Shown here: positions 43,831 to 52,623 of the stretch, piece by piece
Layout: every line of letters starts with the position of its first letter
Numbering within the stretch: position 1 is the stretch's first letter
Assembly: GCF_004799445.1 (NCBI RefSeq)
Contig: NZ_SSNA01000091.1
Location: forward strand, 42,858 to 106,857
DNA length: 64,000 nucleotides
Source of the DNA: Bradyrhizobium sp.
GTDB lineage: Bacteria > Pseudomonadota > Alphaproteobacteria > Rhizobiales > Xanthobacteraceae
Reading direction: 5' to 3'
Position numbers and translations under genes: made by a program
The notes under the pieces: generated by a model
Seen by the model: the letters and a program-made list of their open reading frames with translations, nothing else
Databases searched by the model: none
Told to the model about the DNA's origin: nothing

Positions 43831-44043
43831 TCATTCTTCTTCAAACAAGGGTGACGGAGGGCGATGATGAGGCTCGGTGCGTTCTACCGGCGGGTTTTCC
43901 TCCAGGGGTAGCTCGCGTTCCACCTCGACCGGCTCATCCTCAAGTAATTTAGGAGCCTCATTGGTCTGCTCCGAATAGGAGCCTCGCCTGCTCCCCGGCC
44001 GAGGCGGTCCAAGATCTGAACGGGTGCCGACAGAGATGGGCAT
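43831..44043 (-). CDS. Small acidic Pro/Glu-rich protein, first gene of PRPP synthase unit
   Basis: A 70-residue protein with no recognisable domain. The N-terminus (MPISVGTRSDLGPPRPGSRR) is basic, and the second half is acidic (KLLEDEPVEVERELPLEENP); it is likely disordered. Support for a real gene: GAGGGGAGA precedes the ATG, the FixK-type box at 44095 would start transcription near 44060, only about 17 bases upstream, and the stop lies 9 bases before the PRPP synthase start. Function unknown; it may simply couple translation. Confidence 0.5.
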   Translation of the reverse strand: MPISVGTRSDLGPPRPGSRRGSYSEQTNEAPKLLEDEPVEVERELPLEENPPVERTEPHHRPPSPLFEEE

Positions 44044-44094
44044 GACAAAATTCTCCCCTCATGCATCTTGTAAGGATTGGATGCAATCCGACGG

Positions 44095-44108
44095 TTGATT
44101 TAGGTCAA
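44095..44108. promoter_or_regulatory. FixK/FNR-type box upstream of the PRPP synthase unit
   Basis: TTGATTTAGGTCAA matches the FNR/FixK consensus except for G in the right half. With a class II position the minus-strand transcript would begin near 44060 and run into the 70-residue gene and the PRPP synthase gene. Confidence 0.72.
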
Positions 44109-44164
44109 TTTCTTCCCCGGGGACGACGCCTTTCGGAGGGCGCGACCTCAGCGATCCGCACGGC

Positions 44165-44178
44165 TTGATTCCGATCAA
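44165..44178. promoter_or_regulatory. Perfect FixK/FNR-type box upstream of hsp20-lon
   Basis: TTGATTCCGATCAA is a perfect TTGAT-N4-ATCAA palindrome. It is the second box in this 298-base divergent region. The predicted plus-strand start is near 44213, giving a leader of about 130 bases before hsp20. Confidence 0.78.
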
Positions 44179-44340
44179 CTGGTTGGGCAGGCTATCTCGT
44201 ATACGGGTTATACACTTGCACTTCCGTGGGTGGCCCGGCGTTACATGGCTATTTCCTGGAATCCCAAATTTCCGCGCCAAACTTTCTCGGAACAGGCGGA
44301 TTTGATTATTTCCAGCTATCTCATGTGACGGGAGAAACGG

Positions 44341-44748
44341 ATGTCGAACAAAGATCCCATCAACTGGATGCTGTCCAATGCCATCGAGACGCTCGCCCGC
44401 GCCGAGCGTTTGCATCAGCAGTTCCTGAATCTTCAACCCTTGACCGGAACACGCGAGCCGAGTTGGGAACCACCCATCGACGTGCTGGAGACTGACCGCG
44501 AAGTTCTGATCTTGATCGCGCTGCCGGGGGTCGATCCCGATAAGGTCGTGGCGGTGATCGACAAGGGAGCACTCGTCGTCAGCGGACGCCGGGTGTTGCC
44601 TGCGGAACTCCGCAACGCGCGAATTCTGCGTCTCGAACTGCCTCAGGGCCGGTTCGAGCGTCGCATTCCGCTGCCGCTGGGCCGCTACACCATCACGCGT
44701 TTTGCCGCCAACGGCTGCGTCGGCTTGCGTCTCGCCAAGTCCAGTTGA
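44341..44748 (+). CDS. Hsp20/alpha-crystallin family small heat shock protein
   Basis: A 135-residue protein. After an N-terminal helix (NWMLSNAIETLARAERLHQQ), the alpha-crystallin domain runs from SWEPPIDVLETDREVLILIA through LPGVDPDKVVAVIDKGALVV to LELPQGRFERRIPLPLGRYT, ending NGCVGLRLAK. It holds unfolding proteins for refolding or degradation. GGGAGAA precedes the ATG. The lon gene starts 11 bases after its stop, so chaperone and protease are co-transcribed from the FixK-type box promoter. Confidence 0.92.
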   Translation: MSNKDPINWMLSNAIETLARAERLHQQFLNLQPLTGTREPSWEPPIDVLETDREVLILIALPGVDPDKVVAVIDKGALVVSGRRVLPAELRNARILRLELPQGRFERRIPLPLGRYTITRFAANGCVGLRLAKSS

Positions 44749-44759
44749 GGAGATCCTGC

Positions 44760-47159
44760 ATGGCCAATGAATCAACCGGACCCGCCCCCGGCGCCACCAC
44801 CCTCCCCGATCAAACGGCTCCAATTCCAGCAGACGCGCTGATCATTATACCCGTGCGCAACACCGTGCTGTTTCCCGGCGTTGTCATGCCCATCACGATA
44901 GGGCGGCCGAAATCGATCGCCGCGGCGCAGCAGGCGGTGCGGGAACAGCGACCGATCGGGATCCTGCTCCAGCGCGAGGCGGAGTTGAGCGAACCAGGGC
45001 CTGACGACCTGTATCGCGTCGGCACCATGGCCAATATCGTGCGCTACATCACCGGCCCCGATGAAAGCCACCATCTCGTCTGCCAGGGCGTTCAACGCAT
45101 CCGCATGCTTGATTACCTTCCGGGCACCCCGTTTCCGGTGGCCCGGGTTCTTCACATACCGGAACCCACAACGAGCTCGCCGGAAATCGAGGCGCGTTTT
45201 CTGAATTTGCAGCAGCAGGCCATCGAAGCTGCGGAGCTGCTTCCGCAGGCCCCGCAAGAGTTGGTTGCCGTCCTTCAGGCGACCACCTCGCCCTCGACCT
45301 TGGCGGACCTTGCGACGTCCTACATGGACATCAAACCCCAGGAGAAGCAGGAGATTCTCGAAACGATCGACCTCGCGCTTCGCATGGAAAAGGTTTCACG
45401 GCATCTGGCCGAGCGTATCGAGGTACTTCGCCTGAGCCGAGAGATCGGACAGCAGACAAGGGCGACTTTCGACGAGCGTCAGCGGGAGGCGATCCTTCGC
45501 GAACAGATGGCGACCATCCAGCGCCAGCTCGGCGAAGGCGACGGGAAGACCCAGGAGGTCGCGGAGCTGAACGAGGCTATCGCCAAGGCCAAAATGCCGC
45601 CTGAAGCGGAAAGCCAGGCCCGCAAGGAAGTTCGCCGCTACGAGCGGATGCCGGAGGCCGCAGCGGAAGCAGGCATGGTCCGCAGCTATCTGGACTGGCT
45701 GATTGAGCTGCCCTGGAGCCTGCCGGAAGAAAAGCCGATCGATATCGCCGAGGCGAGGCGCATCCTCGACGAGGATCATTATGGTCTGCAAAAAATCAAG
45801 ACCCGGATCATCGAATATCTGGCGGTCCGCAAACTGGCGCCGCACGGCAAGGCGCCGATTCTCTGCTTTGTCGGACCTCCCGGCGTCGGCAAGACTTCGC
45901 TCGGACAGTCGATCGCACGCGCGATGCAGCGGCCATTCATACGAGTCAGTCTTGGCGGCGTTCACGACGAAGCGGAGATCCGTGGCCACCGGCGCACCTA
46001 TATCGGTGCGCTTCCCGGCAACATCATTCAGGCGATCAAGAAAGCCGGTTCCCGCAATTGCGTCATGATGCTCGACGAGATCGACAAGATGGGGCGCGGA
46101 ATCCAGGGCGATCCCTCTGCCGCGATGCTTGAAGTGCTCGATCCAGAGCAGAATGCGACGTTCCGCGACAACTATCTTGGTGTGCCGTTCGACCTCTCAC
46201 GGGTCGTATTCGTGGCAACCGCCAATATGCTCGATACCATCCCGGGTCCGTTGCTGGACCGGATGGAGATCATCAGCCTGGTCGGCTACACGGAAGATGA
46301 GAAGCTTGAGATCGCGCAGCGCTATCTGGTCCGCCGCCAGCTTGAGGCCAATGGACTGAAGCCCGAACAGGCGGAGATCGACTCGGACGCGCTGAGGTTC
46401 ATCATCAAGGGATATACAAGGGAAGCCGGAGTTCGCAATCTGGAGCGGGAGATTGGCAAGGCTTTCCGCCATGTCGCCGTCCAGATCGCCGAAGACAGCG
46501 CGGGCCGGGTTCTGCTGACCACGAAGGACCTCGCCGCTGTTCTCGGCCAACCCCGGTTCGAAAGCGAGATCGCCATGCGCACCAGTGTTCCCGGTGTTGC
46601 AACCGGGCTCGCCTGGACACCGGTCGGCGGCGACATTCTGTTTATTGAAGCCACACGCACCCCCGGAAAAGGAGTGCTGATCCTGACTGGCCAGCTCGGC
46701 GAGGTCATGCGCGAGAGCGCACAGGCCGCTCTGACGCTGGTGAAGAGCCGCGCTTCTCAGCTCGGAATCGATCCCTCGCTGTTTGAGAAGAGCGACATCC
46801 ACATCCATGTGCCGGCCGGCGCTACCCCGAAGGACGGGCCCAGTGCCGGTGTTGCAATGTTTACAGCTCTTACCTCCCTGCTCACGGATCGCACCGTCAA
46901 GAACAACACCGCCATGACCGGCGAGATTTCGCTGCGAGGGCTGGTGCTCCCGGTCGGCGGCATCAAGGAGAAGGTCGTCGCTGCGGCCGCCGCAGGATTG
47001 ACCCGCGTCCTGTTGCCGGCGCGAAATCGTCGTGACTTCGACGATATTCCGCTGGGCGCCCGCAACAAGCTTGAGTTCGTCTGGCTTGAGCGGGTTGACG
47101 ATGCCGTCGCCGAAGCGCTGGAGGGCAAGAGCATGCCGGGCACCGTGGCCGCGGAATAG
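44760..47159 (+). CDS. lon: ATP-dependent protease Lon
   Basis: A 799-residue LonA. Substrate-binding N-domain from about residue 25 (ALIIIPVRNTVLFPGVVMPI), AAA module with CFVGPPGVGKTSLGQSIARA near 370 and RGHRRTYIGALPGNIIQAIK, and a C-terminal proteolytic domain with Ser in PKDGPSAGVAMF (about 693) and Lys in LPVGGIKEKVVAA (about 736). GGAG is eight bases before the ATG at 44760. It degrades damaged and regulatory proteins in the cytoplasm. Since alphaproteobacteria usually have a housekeeping lon with clpX, this copy next to hsp20 under a low-oxygen box is probably an extra, conditional one. Confidence 0.95.
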   Translation: MANESTGPAPGATTLPDQTAPIPADALIIIPVRNTVLFPGVVMPITIGRPKSIAAAQQAVREQRPIGILLQREAELSEPGPDDLYRVGTMANIVRYITGPDESHHLVCQGVQRIRMLDYLPGTPFPVARVLHIPEPTTSSPEIEARFLNLQQQAIEAAELLPQAPQELVAVLQATTSPSTLADLATSYMDIKPQEKQEILETIDLALRMEKVSRHLAERIEVLRLSREIGQQTRATFDERQREAILREQMATIQRQLGEGDGKTQEVAELNEAIAKAKMPPEAESQARKEVRRYERMPEAAAEAGMVRSYLDWLIELPWSLPEEKPIDIAEARRILDEDHYGLQKIKTRIIEYLAVRKLAPHGKAPILCFVGPPGVGKTSLGQSIARAMQRPFIRVSLGGVHDEAEIRGHRRTYIGALPGNIIQAIKKAGSRNCVMMLDEIDKMGRGIQGDPSAAMLEVLDPEQNATFRDNYLGVPFDLSRVVFVATANMLDTIPGPLLDRMEIISLVGYTEDEKLEIAQRYLVRRQLEANGLKPEQAEIDSDALRFIIKGYTREAGVRNLEREIGKAFRHVAVQIAEDSAGRVLLTTKDLAAVLGQPRFESEIAMRTSVPGVATGLAWTPVGGDILFIEATRTPGKGVLILTGQLGEVMRESAQAALTLVKSRASQLGIDPSLFEKSDIHIHVPAGATPKDGPSAGVAMFTALTSLLTDRTVKNNTAMTGEISLRGLVLPVGGIKEKVVAAAAAGLTRVLLPARNRRDFDDIPLGARNKLEFVWLERVDDAVAEALEGKSMPGTVAAE

Positions 47160-47167
47160 GACGGGAC

Positions 47168-48874
47168 TTACCGCTTCAAGAGCTTGCGCAATTCGGCAAG
47201 CGGTCGGGTATTCAGCACGTCGTTTGGGGTGAGCCAGGCCCGCCGGGCCTGATCGATTCCGAATCGGATGCATTGGAATGCGTCGATGGAATGCGCATCC
47301 GTCGAAACCGCCAACTTGACGCCCGCGAGCCTGGCTGCGTGGGCTTGAAGATCGTTCAAATCGAGGCGGTCGGGCTGCGCATTGATCTCGAGATAGCAGC
47401 CGGCCGCGCGCGCGGCCGAGATCACGCGATCCATCTCGATGTCGTACGGTTCGCGCTCGCCGATAAGCCGTCCGGTGGGATGCGCCAGAATCGATACATG
47501 GCGATTCTCCAGCGCCCGGATGACCCGATCGGTCTGCGCCTTGCGCGGGAGGTCGAAATACGAATGCACCGCGGCCACCACAATATCGAGCTTCGCCAGA
47601 CTTGAATCCGGCAGGTCGAGACTGCCGTCCTTCAGGATATCGACCTCGATACCCCGAAGGATCGTAAAATCCCTGAGTTTCTCGTTCAGCCGGTCGATCT
47701 CGTGGATCTGGCGGGCCAAACGTGCGGGATCGAGGCCGTGAGTCATGGCGACGCGACGGCTGTGATCGGTCAGCGCGATGTATTGATAGCCCCGCGCCTG
47801 CGCCGCTTCTGCCATTTGGGCGATGGGGACCGTGCCGTCGGTCCAGTCGGAATGCACGTGAAGGTCGCCTCGAACATCGGATACCTTCACCAGCCTGGGC
47901 AGCTTGCCGGCCTGGGCCGCGGCAATCTCGCCGCGATCCTCGCGCAGTTCCGGCTCGATGAAAGGCAGACCGAGCTTCTCGTAGACGTTCTCTTCCGTCG
48001 CGCCGGCAATCCGCCGCTTGCCCGAAAACAGGCCGTATTCGTTCAACTTCCAGCCATGCTGATTGGCAAGCCCGCGCAACCCGATGTTGTGAGCCTTCGA
48101 ACCGGTAAAATACAGAAGCGCGGCACCGTAGCTTTCCTCCGGCACCGCGCGAACATCGACCTGCAGGCCCGAGCGCAGCAGCACGGTAGTGCGGGTCGGC
48201 CCGTGGGCTGCGACCCGTGCGACGTTCTCATACCCGACCAGTTTGTCGCCGACCGCGGCGCCGTTCTTCGTCGTCACCAGCACATCAAGGTCGCCTACCG
48301 TGTCGCGGCGTCGACGATAGCTGCCGGCAACGACCACGCGGCCGCTACCGCGCAGATGCCCCACCAGCGCCTCAGCCTCGGCTTCGGCGACCGCGAGCTT
48401 GAACCGCTTGGCCGGTTGCGGCTTTTCGAGCGCCCCCAGCAGCTTCTTCTCCATAACGGGACCGAATCCCCGGAGTTCGCGCAGCCGTCCGGCTTTGATC
48501 GCTTGCCGAAGTTCATTGAGGGTGCGCACTTTCAACCTGTCATAGAGCAGCTTGATGCGCTTCGGCCCCAGTCCAGGAAGAGCCGCCATCTCGCCGAGTT
48601 CGCCAGGCAGCTTCTTCTTCAATTGGTCGAGCAGACCGAAGCGCCCGGTCTTGACGATATCGGCGATCTTGCCAGCGAGGTCCCTGCCGATCCCCGGCAG
48701 TTCCGACAGATCGCGTCCGGACTTCAGCAAAGCTCCGGCTGCCTTCGGCAATCCTTCGATGACGCGCGCGGCGCGGCGATAGGCGCGAACCCGAAACTGA
48801 TTTTCTCCGCCGATCTCCAGAAGCTCGGCAGCCTTATCGAACAGCGCCGCGATTTCCGCATTCTGCACGGGCAT
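47168..48874 (-). CDS. polX: DNA polymerase/3'-5' exonuclease PolX
   Basis: A 568-residue bacterial family X polymerase. Helix-hairpin-helix repeats (LSELPGIGRDLAGKIADIVK; MAALPGLGPKRIKLLYDRL) are followed by the nucleotidyltransferase core (VVVAGSYRRRRDTVGDLDVL, with catalytic aspartates) and a C-terminal PHP phosphoesterase from about residue 337 (LHVHSDWTDGTVPIAQMAEA; ALTDHSRR; DIVVAAVHSYF). It fills short gaps in base excision repair and end joining. It is the last of three same-strand genes (host attachment-like, RaiA fusion, polX) and converges with lon. Confidence 0.94.
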   Translation of the reverse strand: MPVQNAEIAALFDKAAELLEIGGENQFRVRAYRRAARVIEGLPKAAGALLKSGRDLSELPGIGRDLAGKIADIVKTGRFGLLDQLKKKLPGELGEMAALPGLGPKRIKLLYDRLKVRTLNELRQAIKAGRLRELRGFGPVMEKKLLGALEKPQPAKRFKLAVAEAEAEALVGHLRGSGRVVVAGSYRRRRDTVGDLDVLVTTKNGAAVGDKLVGYENVARVAAHGPTRTTVLLRSGLQVDVRAVPEESYGAALLYFTGSKAHNIGLRGLANQHGWKLNEYGLFSGKRRIAGATEENVYEKLGLPFIEPELREDRGEIAAAQAGKLPRLVKVSDVRGDLHVHSDWTDGTVPIAQMAEAAQARGYQYIALTDHSRRVAMTHGLDPARLARQIHEIDRLNEKLRDFTILRGIEVDILKDGSLDLPDSSLAKLDIVVAAVHSYFDLPRKAQTDRVIRALENRHVSILAHPTGRLIGEREPYDIEMDRVISAARAAGCYLEINAQPDRLDLNDLQAHAARLAGVKLAVSTDAHSIDAFQCIRFGIDQARRAWLTPNDVLNTRPLAELRKLLKR

Positions 48875-48983
48875 GTCGAGGACCTATGAAGAAGCCAATG
48901 TATAATGAAAATTACTACATCGTACGGCGGGCCCGCCTTGATTCAGATTAGCCCCCGTCGCGATCCAGCTCCAAAGCTAAAAA

Positions 48984-49553
48984 TCAAACGCGCAAGCCGT
49001 GTTTCCCCAGAAGCTTCACGGTGCTGGCCTGCGGCCCCTTTTCGCCGATCTCATCGGCAAACATCACGCGGGTACCGACAGCCAATTCTGCAAATTTTCC
49101 GTCGACCACACTGTTTCGATGGAAATAGATCTCCTGACCGTCAGTTGAGCGAAGAAACCCGAAATTCCCTGCGGGATCAAAGCGCACGACGGTGCCGATC
49201 GCTTGCCCTTCGTGGCTCTTGACCATTCCTTCCATGCGCCGCGCGTTATCCTGAAGTCGTCGGCGTGCTCGCTTGAACGCATCATTGATGGCAAACGACA
49301 AGTCGCTATGTCGTTCGTCGCCCTTTGGCGTTCGTCCAATATTGACATCCCGTCCATCCGGCAGCGCCAGACGAATATTGACGTCGTACTGGCCCCCGGT
49401 TTGGTGGTGGCTCCCGGGGCCCTTGACCACGATCCTGCACGCGGGAACGCGGCCATAGCGTTGTTCAAGCTTCCTCACATGCTCGGCAATTAACTCGCGG
49501 GTCGCAGAATTGACGGCCATATCCTGAAATTCGATTTCAACCGGCGTTTCCAT
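48984..49553 (-). CDS. Ribosome hibernation factor (RaiA/HPF) fused to a cold-shock domain
   Basis: A 189-residue protein with two parts. Residues 1-105 match the S30AE/HPF domain (VEIEFQDMAVNSATRELIAE; CRIVVKGPGSHHQTGGQYDV; AINDAFKRARRRLQDNARRM). Residues about 120-185 are a cold-shock domain (GTVVRFDPAGNFGFLRSTDG with the NFGFL RNP motif; EIYFHRNSVVDGKF). The ATG at 49553 is chosen because GGAGAG lies just upstream. It probably binds the ribosomal decoding centre to silence translation and uses the CSD to hold RNA. The usual long HPF C-terminal dimerisation domain is missing and is replaced by the CSD. Confidence 0.88.
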   Translation of the reverse strand: METPVEIEFQDMAVNSATRELIAEHVRKLEQRYGRVPACRIVVKGPGSHHQTGGQYDVNIRLALPDGRDVNIGRTPKGDERHSDLSFAINDAFKRARRRLQDNARRMEGMVKSHEGQAIGTVVRFDPAGNFGFLRSTDGQEIYFHRNSVVDGKFAELAVGTRVMFADEIGEKGPQASTVKLLGKHGLRV

Positions 49554-49616
49554 TACTCTCTCCAATCATAGCACCTCGTAAAGGAAGGGCCTATTCCGAG
49601 CTACGATATCGCGCCG

Positions 49617-50078
49617 TCAGTGAGACGGGACGCCACCTGTGAGATGCTTCTCGATTTCATCGACCGGATGCTTGGTCAAGTCCTTGTTCACCTCCGCAAC
49701 GATGCAGGCTTTCACATCCGGGTGGAATGCAAGTCGCAATTCAGCGAGGGTCCGCGGCGGCGCCACGACAACCAGCTTCTTGACCTTACTGGCACGCACA
49801 AGCCGCTCCATCGCGGCAGCAACCGTCCGAACAAAGTGTTGTTCCTCGAGCTCATGCCAGTCCGTCGGCTGCACGGCGCTTCTACCCCCTGTCCGCGATC
49901 CCTTGCTGATACGTCCCGGCCGCTCGGTGCCCTGCTCGTGACTCGGCGGATTTTCGTCGACGAAGACCCTTTCGGTCTTAAGGTATGGGAATTTCTCATC
50001 GCCATCGTTTCGCAAAAACAGAGCCTTGCGGCCGTCACCGACGAACACAAACGCATCATGTGGAATCTTGATATCCAT
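49617..50078 (-). CDS. Host attachment protein family (PF10116-like)
   Basis: A 153-residue protein. HDAFVFVGDGRKALFLRNDG is the N-terminal strand and loop, HELEEQHFVRTVAAAMERLV the central helix, and VKKLVVVAPPRTLAELRLAF then HPDVKACIVAEVNKDLTKHP the C-terminal half, as in the family first named for Agrobacterium host attachment. The fold resembles RNase-H/eRF1-like domains; its cellular role is not established. GGAGGAG precedes the ATG at 50078. First gene of a unit with the RaiA fusion and polX downstream of the box at 50193. Confidence 0.85.
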   Translation of the reverse strand: MDIKIPHDAFVFVGDGRKALFLRNDGDEKFPYLKTERVFVDENPPSHEQGTERPGRISKGSRTGGRSAVQPTDWHELEEQHFVRTVAAAMERLVRASKVKKLVVVAPPRTLAELRLAFHPDVKACIVAEVNKDLTKHPVDEIEKHLTGGVPSH

Positions 50079-50192
50079 AACTCCTCCAAGAACTGCGATG
50101 CGGCAAAGACTAAGAAGCAACGATGAGGCGATCCCTGACGACTGTCTCCCTCACGCTAGAGATATTTTTATCGCGAATAACGGAAGATTCGT

Positions 50193-50206
50193 TTGATGCA
50201 GGTCAA
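50193..50206. promoter_or_regulatory. FixK/FNR-type box
   Basis: TTGATGCAGGTCAA lies between the divergent host attachment-like and Nudix genes. Class II spacing would give starts near 50158 (minus) and 50241 (plus), each with a leader of 50-80 bases. Right half has GTCAA instead of ATCAA. Confidence 0.7.
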
Positions 50207-50292
50207 TTTTCCGATTTGAAAAGAGTCTCTAAAATCGCTTGTCTGGAGCGGATTTCTTGCGCGGCTGGCGCGCGGTTTCATGGATCGGCGCA

Positions 50293-50850
50293 ATGGCGAC
50301 CATCAGTGCCGGCATTCTGATGTATCGTCACGGCGTCGGCGGCTTGTCCGTTCTCCTCGTACATCCGGGCGGGCCCTATTGGCGCAACCGCGACCTCGGC
50401 GCCTGGTCAATTCCAAAGGGTGAATTGAACGAGGGAGAGGACGCGGAGGCCGCGGCGAGGCGCGAATTCAAGGAAGAGCTTGGCATCGAAGCGGTCGGCC
50501 CGCTTCATTCGCTTGGCGACATACGCCAGCGCTCCGGGAAAATCGTTCGTGCCTTTGCGATGGAGGGTAATCTCGATGTGCGCGCCGTCCTCAGCAATAC
50601 GGTCGCGATCGAATGGCCCCCACGAAGTGGTCACACCATCGACGTTCCCGAAATCGATCGCGCGGCCTGGTTGGATCTTTCTCTCGCCCGAAAGAAGATA
50701 TTGGCCAGCCAGATGCCCCTTCTAGATCGCCTTGGGACCTTCGCCCTCCCACGATCGCGCTCAAATCGGGCAACTAAGAGCCAATGCAAATCGGCTTTCG
50801 CCCCTTCTTGTCTTCGCAAGACCTGCAGGAAAGCCCTGGCAGCGGATTGA
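50293..50850 (+). CDS. Nudix hydrolase
   Basis: A 185-residue protein. The Nudix box begins at GELNEGE and has the spacing G-x5-E-x7-REFKEELG, with the catalytic glutamates in place. The upstream VLLVHPGGPYWRNRDLGAWS and IPKGELNEGE resemble the diadenosine polyphosphate/NTP hydrolase group with a YWR.RD.G.WSIPKG signature. The basic tail of about 30 residues after LDRLGTFALP is unlike family members and may be unstructured. Start chosen at 50293 (MATISAGIL); an earlier in-frame ATG at 50239 lies right at the predicted transcription start. Confidence 0.88.
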   Translation: MATISAGILMYRHGVGGLSVLLVHPGGPYWRNRDLGAWSIPKGELNEGEDAEAAARREFKEELGIEAVGPLHSLGDIRQRSGKIVRAFAMEGNLDVRAVLSNTVAIEWPPRSGHTIDVPEIDRAAWLDLSLARKKILASQMPLLDRLGTFALPRSRSNRATKSQCKSAFAPSCLRKTCRKALAAD

Positions 50851-50858
50851 GGCGGCCC

Positions 50859-52370
50859 TTATCCGATCGGAATCGCCACGAAGCTGGTTGTATCGCGACG
50901 CTTGATGCGAAGCAGAACCGCGCGTTTCGACTGAGTTCGGGCCTCCTCCACAACCTTGCGAAACTCGGCTGGCGTCTTAACCGGATGGCGGCTGACGTCC
51001 ACGACAATGTCGCCAATTTGCAGCCCGCTTTCTGCCGCGCGGCTGCTCGGATCGATTTCAACGACGGCGACACCCTCCTCACCAGCGCCGGCCACGGCGC
51101 TGGCGGGGACCAGTGTCAGACCAAGGATCGATGGTTCGTTTGCCGTCTTCTTTTCGTCGGCTCTATCCTGCGCCGACGATGTCGCGGGAAGCTCGCCGAG
51201 CCCTAGCACGGCGGACTTATCCTTGCCGTTGTGAAAAACGCCAAGCTTGACCGAAGTACCAGGCGCCATCGCGGCAATTCTCCTGGCGAGCTCGCGAGGA
51301 TCCTTGACCTCCTGCCCGTTCAAGGAAGTGATGACGTCGCCGGATTCGACGCCGCCCTTGGCAGCTGGCCCCTTGGACTCGGCAATTGCCACGAGAGCGC
51401 CACTGGCCTCTCTCAAACCTATGGCATCAGCGATCTCGCTACTGACCGGTTGGATCTGTACGCCGATCCAGCCGCGTGTAACGTGGCCTTTCTCCTTGAG
51501 CTGCTGAACAACGAGCTTTACCGTTTCGGCTGGAATGTCGAAGGCGACGCCAACTGAGCCGCCAGACGGGGAATAGATCGCGGTGTTGACACCAATCACC
51601 TCGCCTTTCACGTTGAATGTCGGCCCGCCTGAATTGCCTTTGTTCACGGGCGCATCGATCTGAATGAAATCATCGTAGGGGCTCTCGCCGATGTCGCGTC
51701 CGCGCGCCGAGACGATCCCGGCTGTGACCGTCCCGCCGAGCCCAAACGGATTACCCACGACAAGGACCCAATCTCCGATGCGGGGTTCGTTCGCCGCGAA
51801 CCTCACATATGGTAAGTCGTTCGGTAGGTTGACCTTGATGAGCGCCAAGTCGCTTTGTGGATCGGCGCCGACCAGCTTTGCCTGGTAGGTCTTTCCGTCA
51901 TCTGTCGTCACCTCGAAGCTTTTCCCGTTCGCGACGACGTGATTGTTGGTCACGACGTAACCGTCTCCGGAAATGAAAAATCCCGATGCAACCGACGTTT
52001 CTGACTTCGGAGAGGGATTGTCGGGAACCGGAACTCCGAACTGACGGAAGAAGCGATCCAGCGGCGATCCGGGAGGAAATGGAAGTTCCTGTTGGCTGTC
52101 GCCAGGATTGACTGACGCTCCGACTTTCACACGAATGCCGACGACGGCGGGCTTAACGCGCTCGACGATATCCGCAAATCCTGTCGGCGAAGAAGCATTG
52201 ACCGCATCCACCGCAGCTGCAAGGGCACGGTCGCCAGATATCCAACCCACACCGCTGACTATTATCCAGGCGCCAAGCGCCAAGGCAGCCAAGCGATATA
52301 CGTCCAGCGGAAGAAGGCCGCGCCACCCTGAGCGCAGCTCATGCGCAGCCGAGCCGACCTCGTCTGTCAT
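50859..52370 (-). CDS. HtrA/DegP-type serine protease
   Basis: A 503-residue membrane-anchored periplasmic protease. One transmembrane segment (YRLAALALGAWIIVSGVGWI, about 25-44), a trypsin-like domain with His144 (TNNHVV), Asp174 (QSDLALIKV) and Ser247 (GNSGGP), then two PDZ domains (RGWIGVQIQPVSSEIADAIG; ILGLTLVPASAVAGAGEEG). It degrades or holds misfolded envelope proteins. GGTGGGGG precedes the ATG at 52370. It converges with the Nudix gene 8 bases away and follows a short membrane ORF. Confidence 0.92.
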   Translation of the reverse strand: MTDEVGSAAHELRSGWRGLLPLDVYRLAALALGAWIIVSGVGWISGDRALAAAVDAVNASSPTGFADIVERVKPAVVGIRVKVGASVNPGDSQQELPFPPGSPLDRFFRQFGVPVPDNPSPKSETSVASGFFISGDGYVVTNNHVVANGKSFEVTTDDGKTYQAKLVGADPQSDLALIKVNLPNDLPYVRFAANEPRIGDWVLVVGNPFGLGGTVTAGIVSARGRDIGESPYDDFIQIDAPVNKGNSGGPTFNVKGEVIGVNTAIYSPSGGSVGVAFDIPAETVKLVVQQLKEKGHVTRGWIGVQIQPVSSEIADAIGLREASGALVAIAESKGPAAKGGVESGDVITSLNGQEVKDPRELARRIAAMAPGTSVKLGVFHNGKDKSAVLGLGELPATSSAQDRADEKKTANEPSILGLTLVPASAVAGAGEEGVAVVEIDPSSRAAESGLQIGDIVVDVSRHPVKTPAEFRKVVEEARTQSKRAVLLRIKRRDTTSFVAIPIG

Positions 52371-52419
52371 CGAATTGCCCCCACCTGCCATGTTACGACA
52401 GCTTGCCAGTTCATACGAC

Positions 52420-52554
52420 CTATATGGATCTGGGCGCACGCTGCGGGGAATGACGCACCACGACCAATCGCTGTGCCTGCGACATTCGCATTCGTAATGT
52501 GAGCGATAAGAACGTTGGGATGGAGAGAAACGCTACGATTGCCAGAGACGTCAT
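52420..52554 (-). CDS. Possible 44-residue membrane peptide upstream of htrA
   Basis: A short frame starting MTSLAIVAFLSIPTFLSLTL with one hydrophobic segment followed by a basic tail (RMRMSQAQRLVVVRHSPQRA). GAGGAAAA precedes the ATG and the stop is 49 bases before htrA. The FixK-type box at 52610-52623 is centred about 41 bases upstream of a start near 52575, which would give a 20-base leader to this ATG. It could be a small stress protein or a leader peptide; no homologue is known to me. Confidence 0.4.
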   Translation of the reverse strand: MTSLAIVAFLSIPTFLSLTLRMRMSQAQRLVVVRHSPQRAPRSI

Positions 52555-52609
52555 ATCATTTTCCTCATCAAAAACTGATCAATGATGGCAGCGTGCGATG
52601 AAGGGGGGT

Positions 52610-52623
52610 TTGCGCTAGGTCAA
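52610..52623. promoter_or_regulatory. FixK/FNR-type box upstream of htrA
   Basis: TTGCGCTAGGTCAA has the left half TTGCG instead of TTGAT and the right half GTCAA, so it is weaker than the other sites. It precedes the htrA unit. The remaining stretch 52624-52822, up to the mgtA stop, holds no convincing gene or signal. Confidence 0.5.

Noticed and set aside
47702..48889. 395-residue plus-strand open frame
   Set aside because: Antisense to polX, whose domains are unambiguous on the other strand.
48943..48956. TTGATTCAGATTAG upstream of polX
   Set aside because: Only the left half fits; right half ATTAG is too far from ATCAA. polX is more likely read through from upstream genes.
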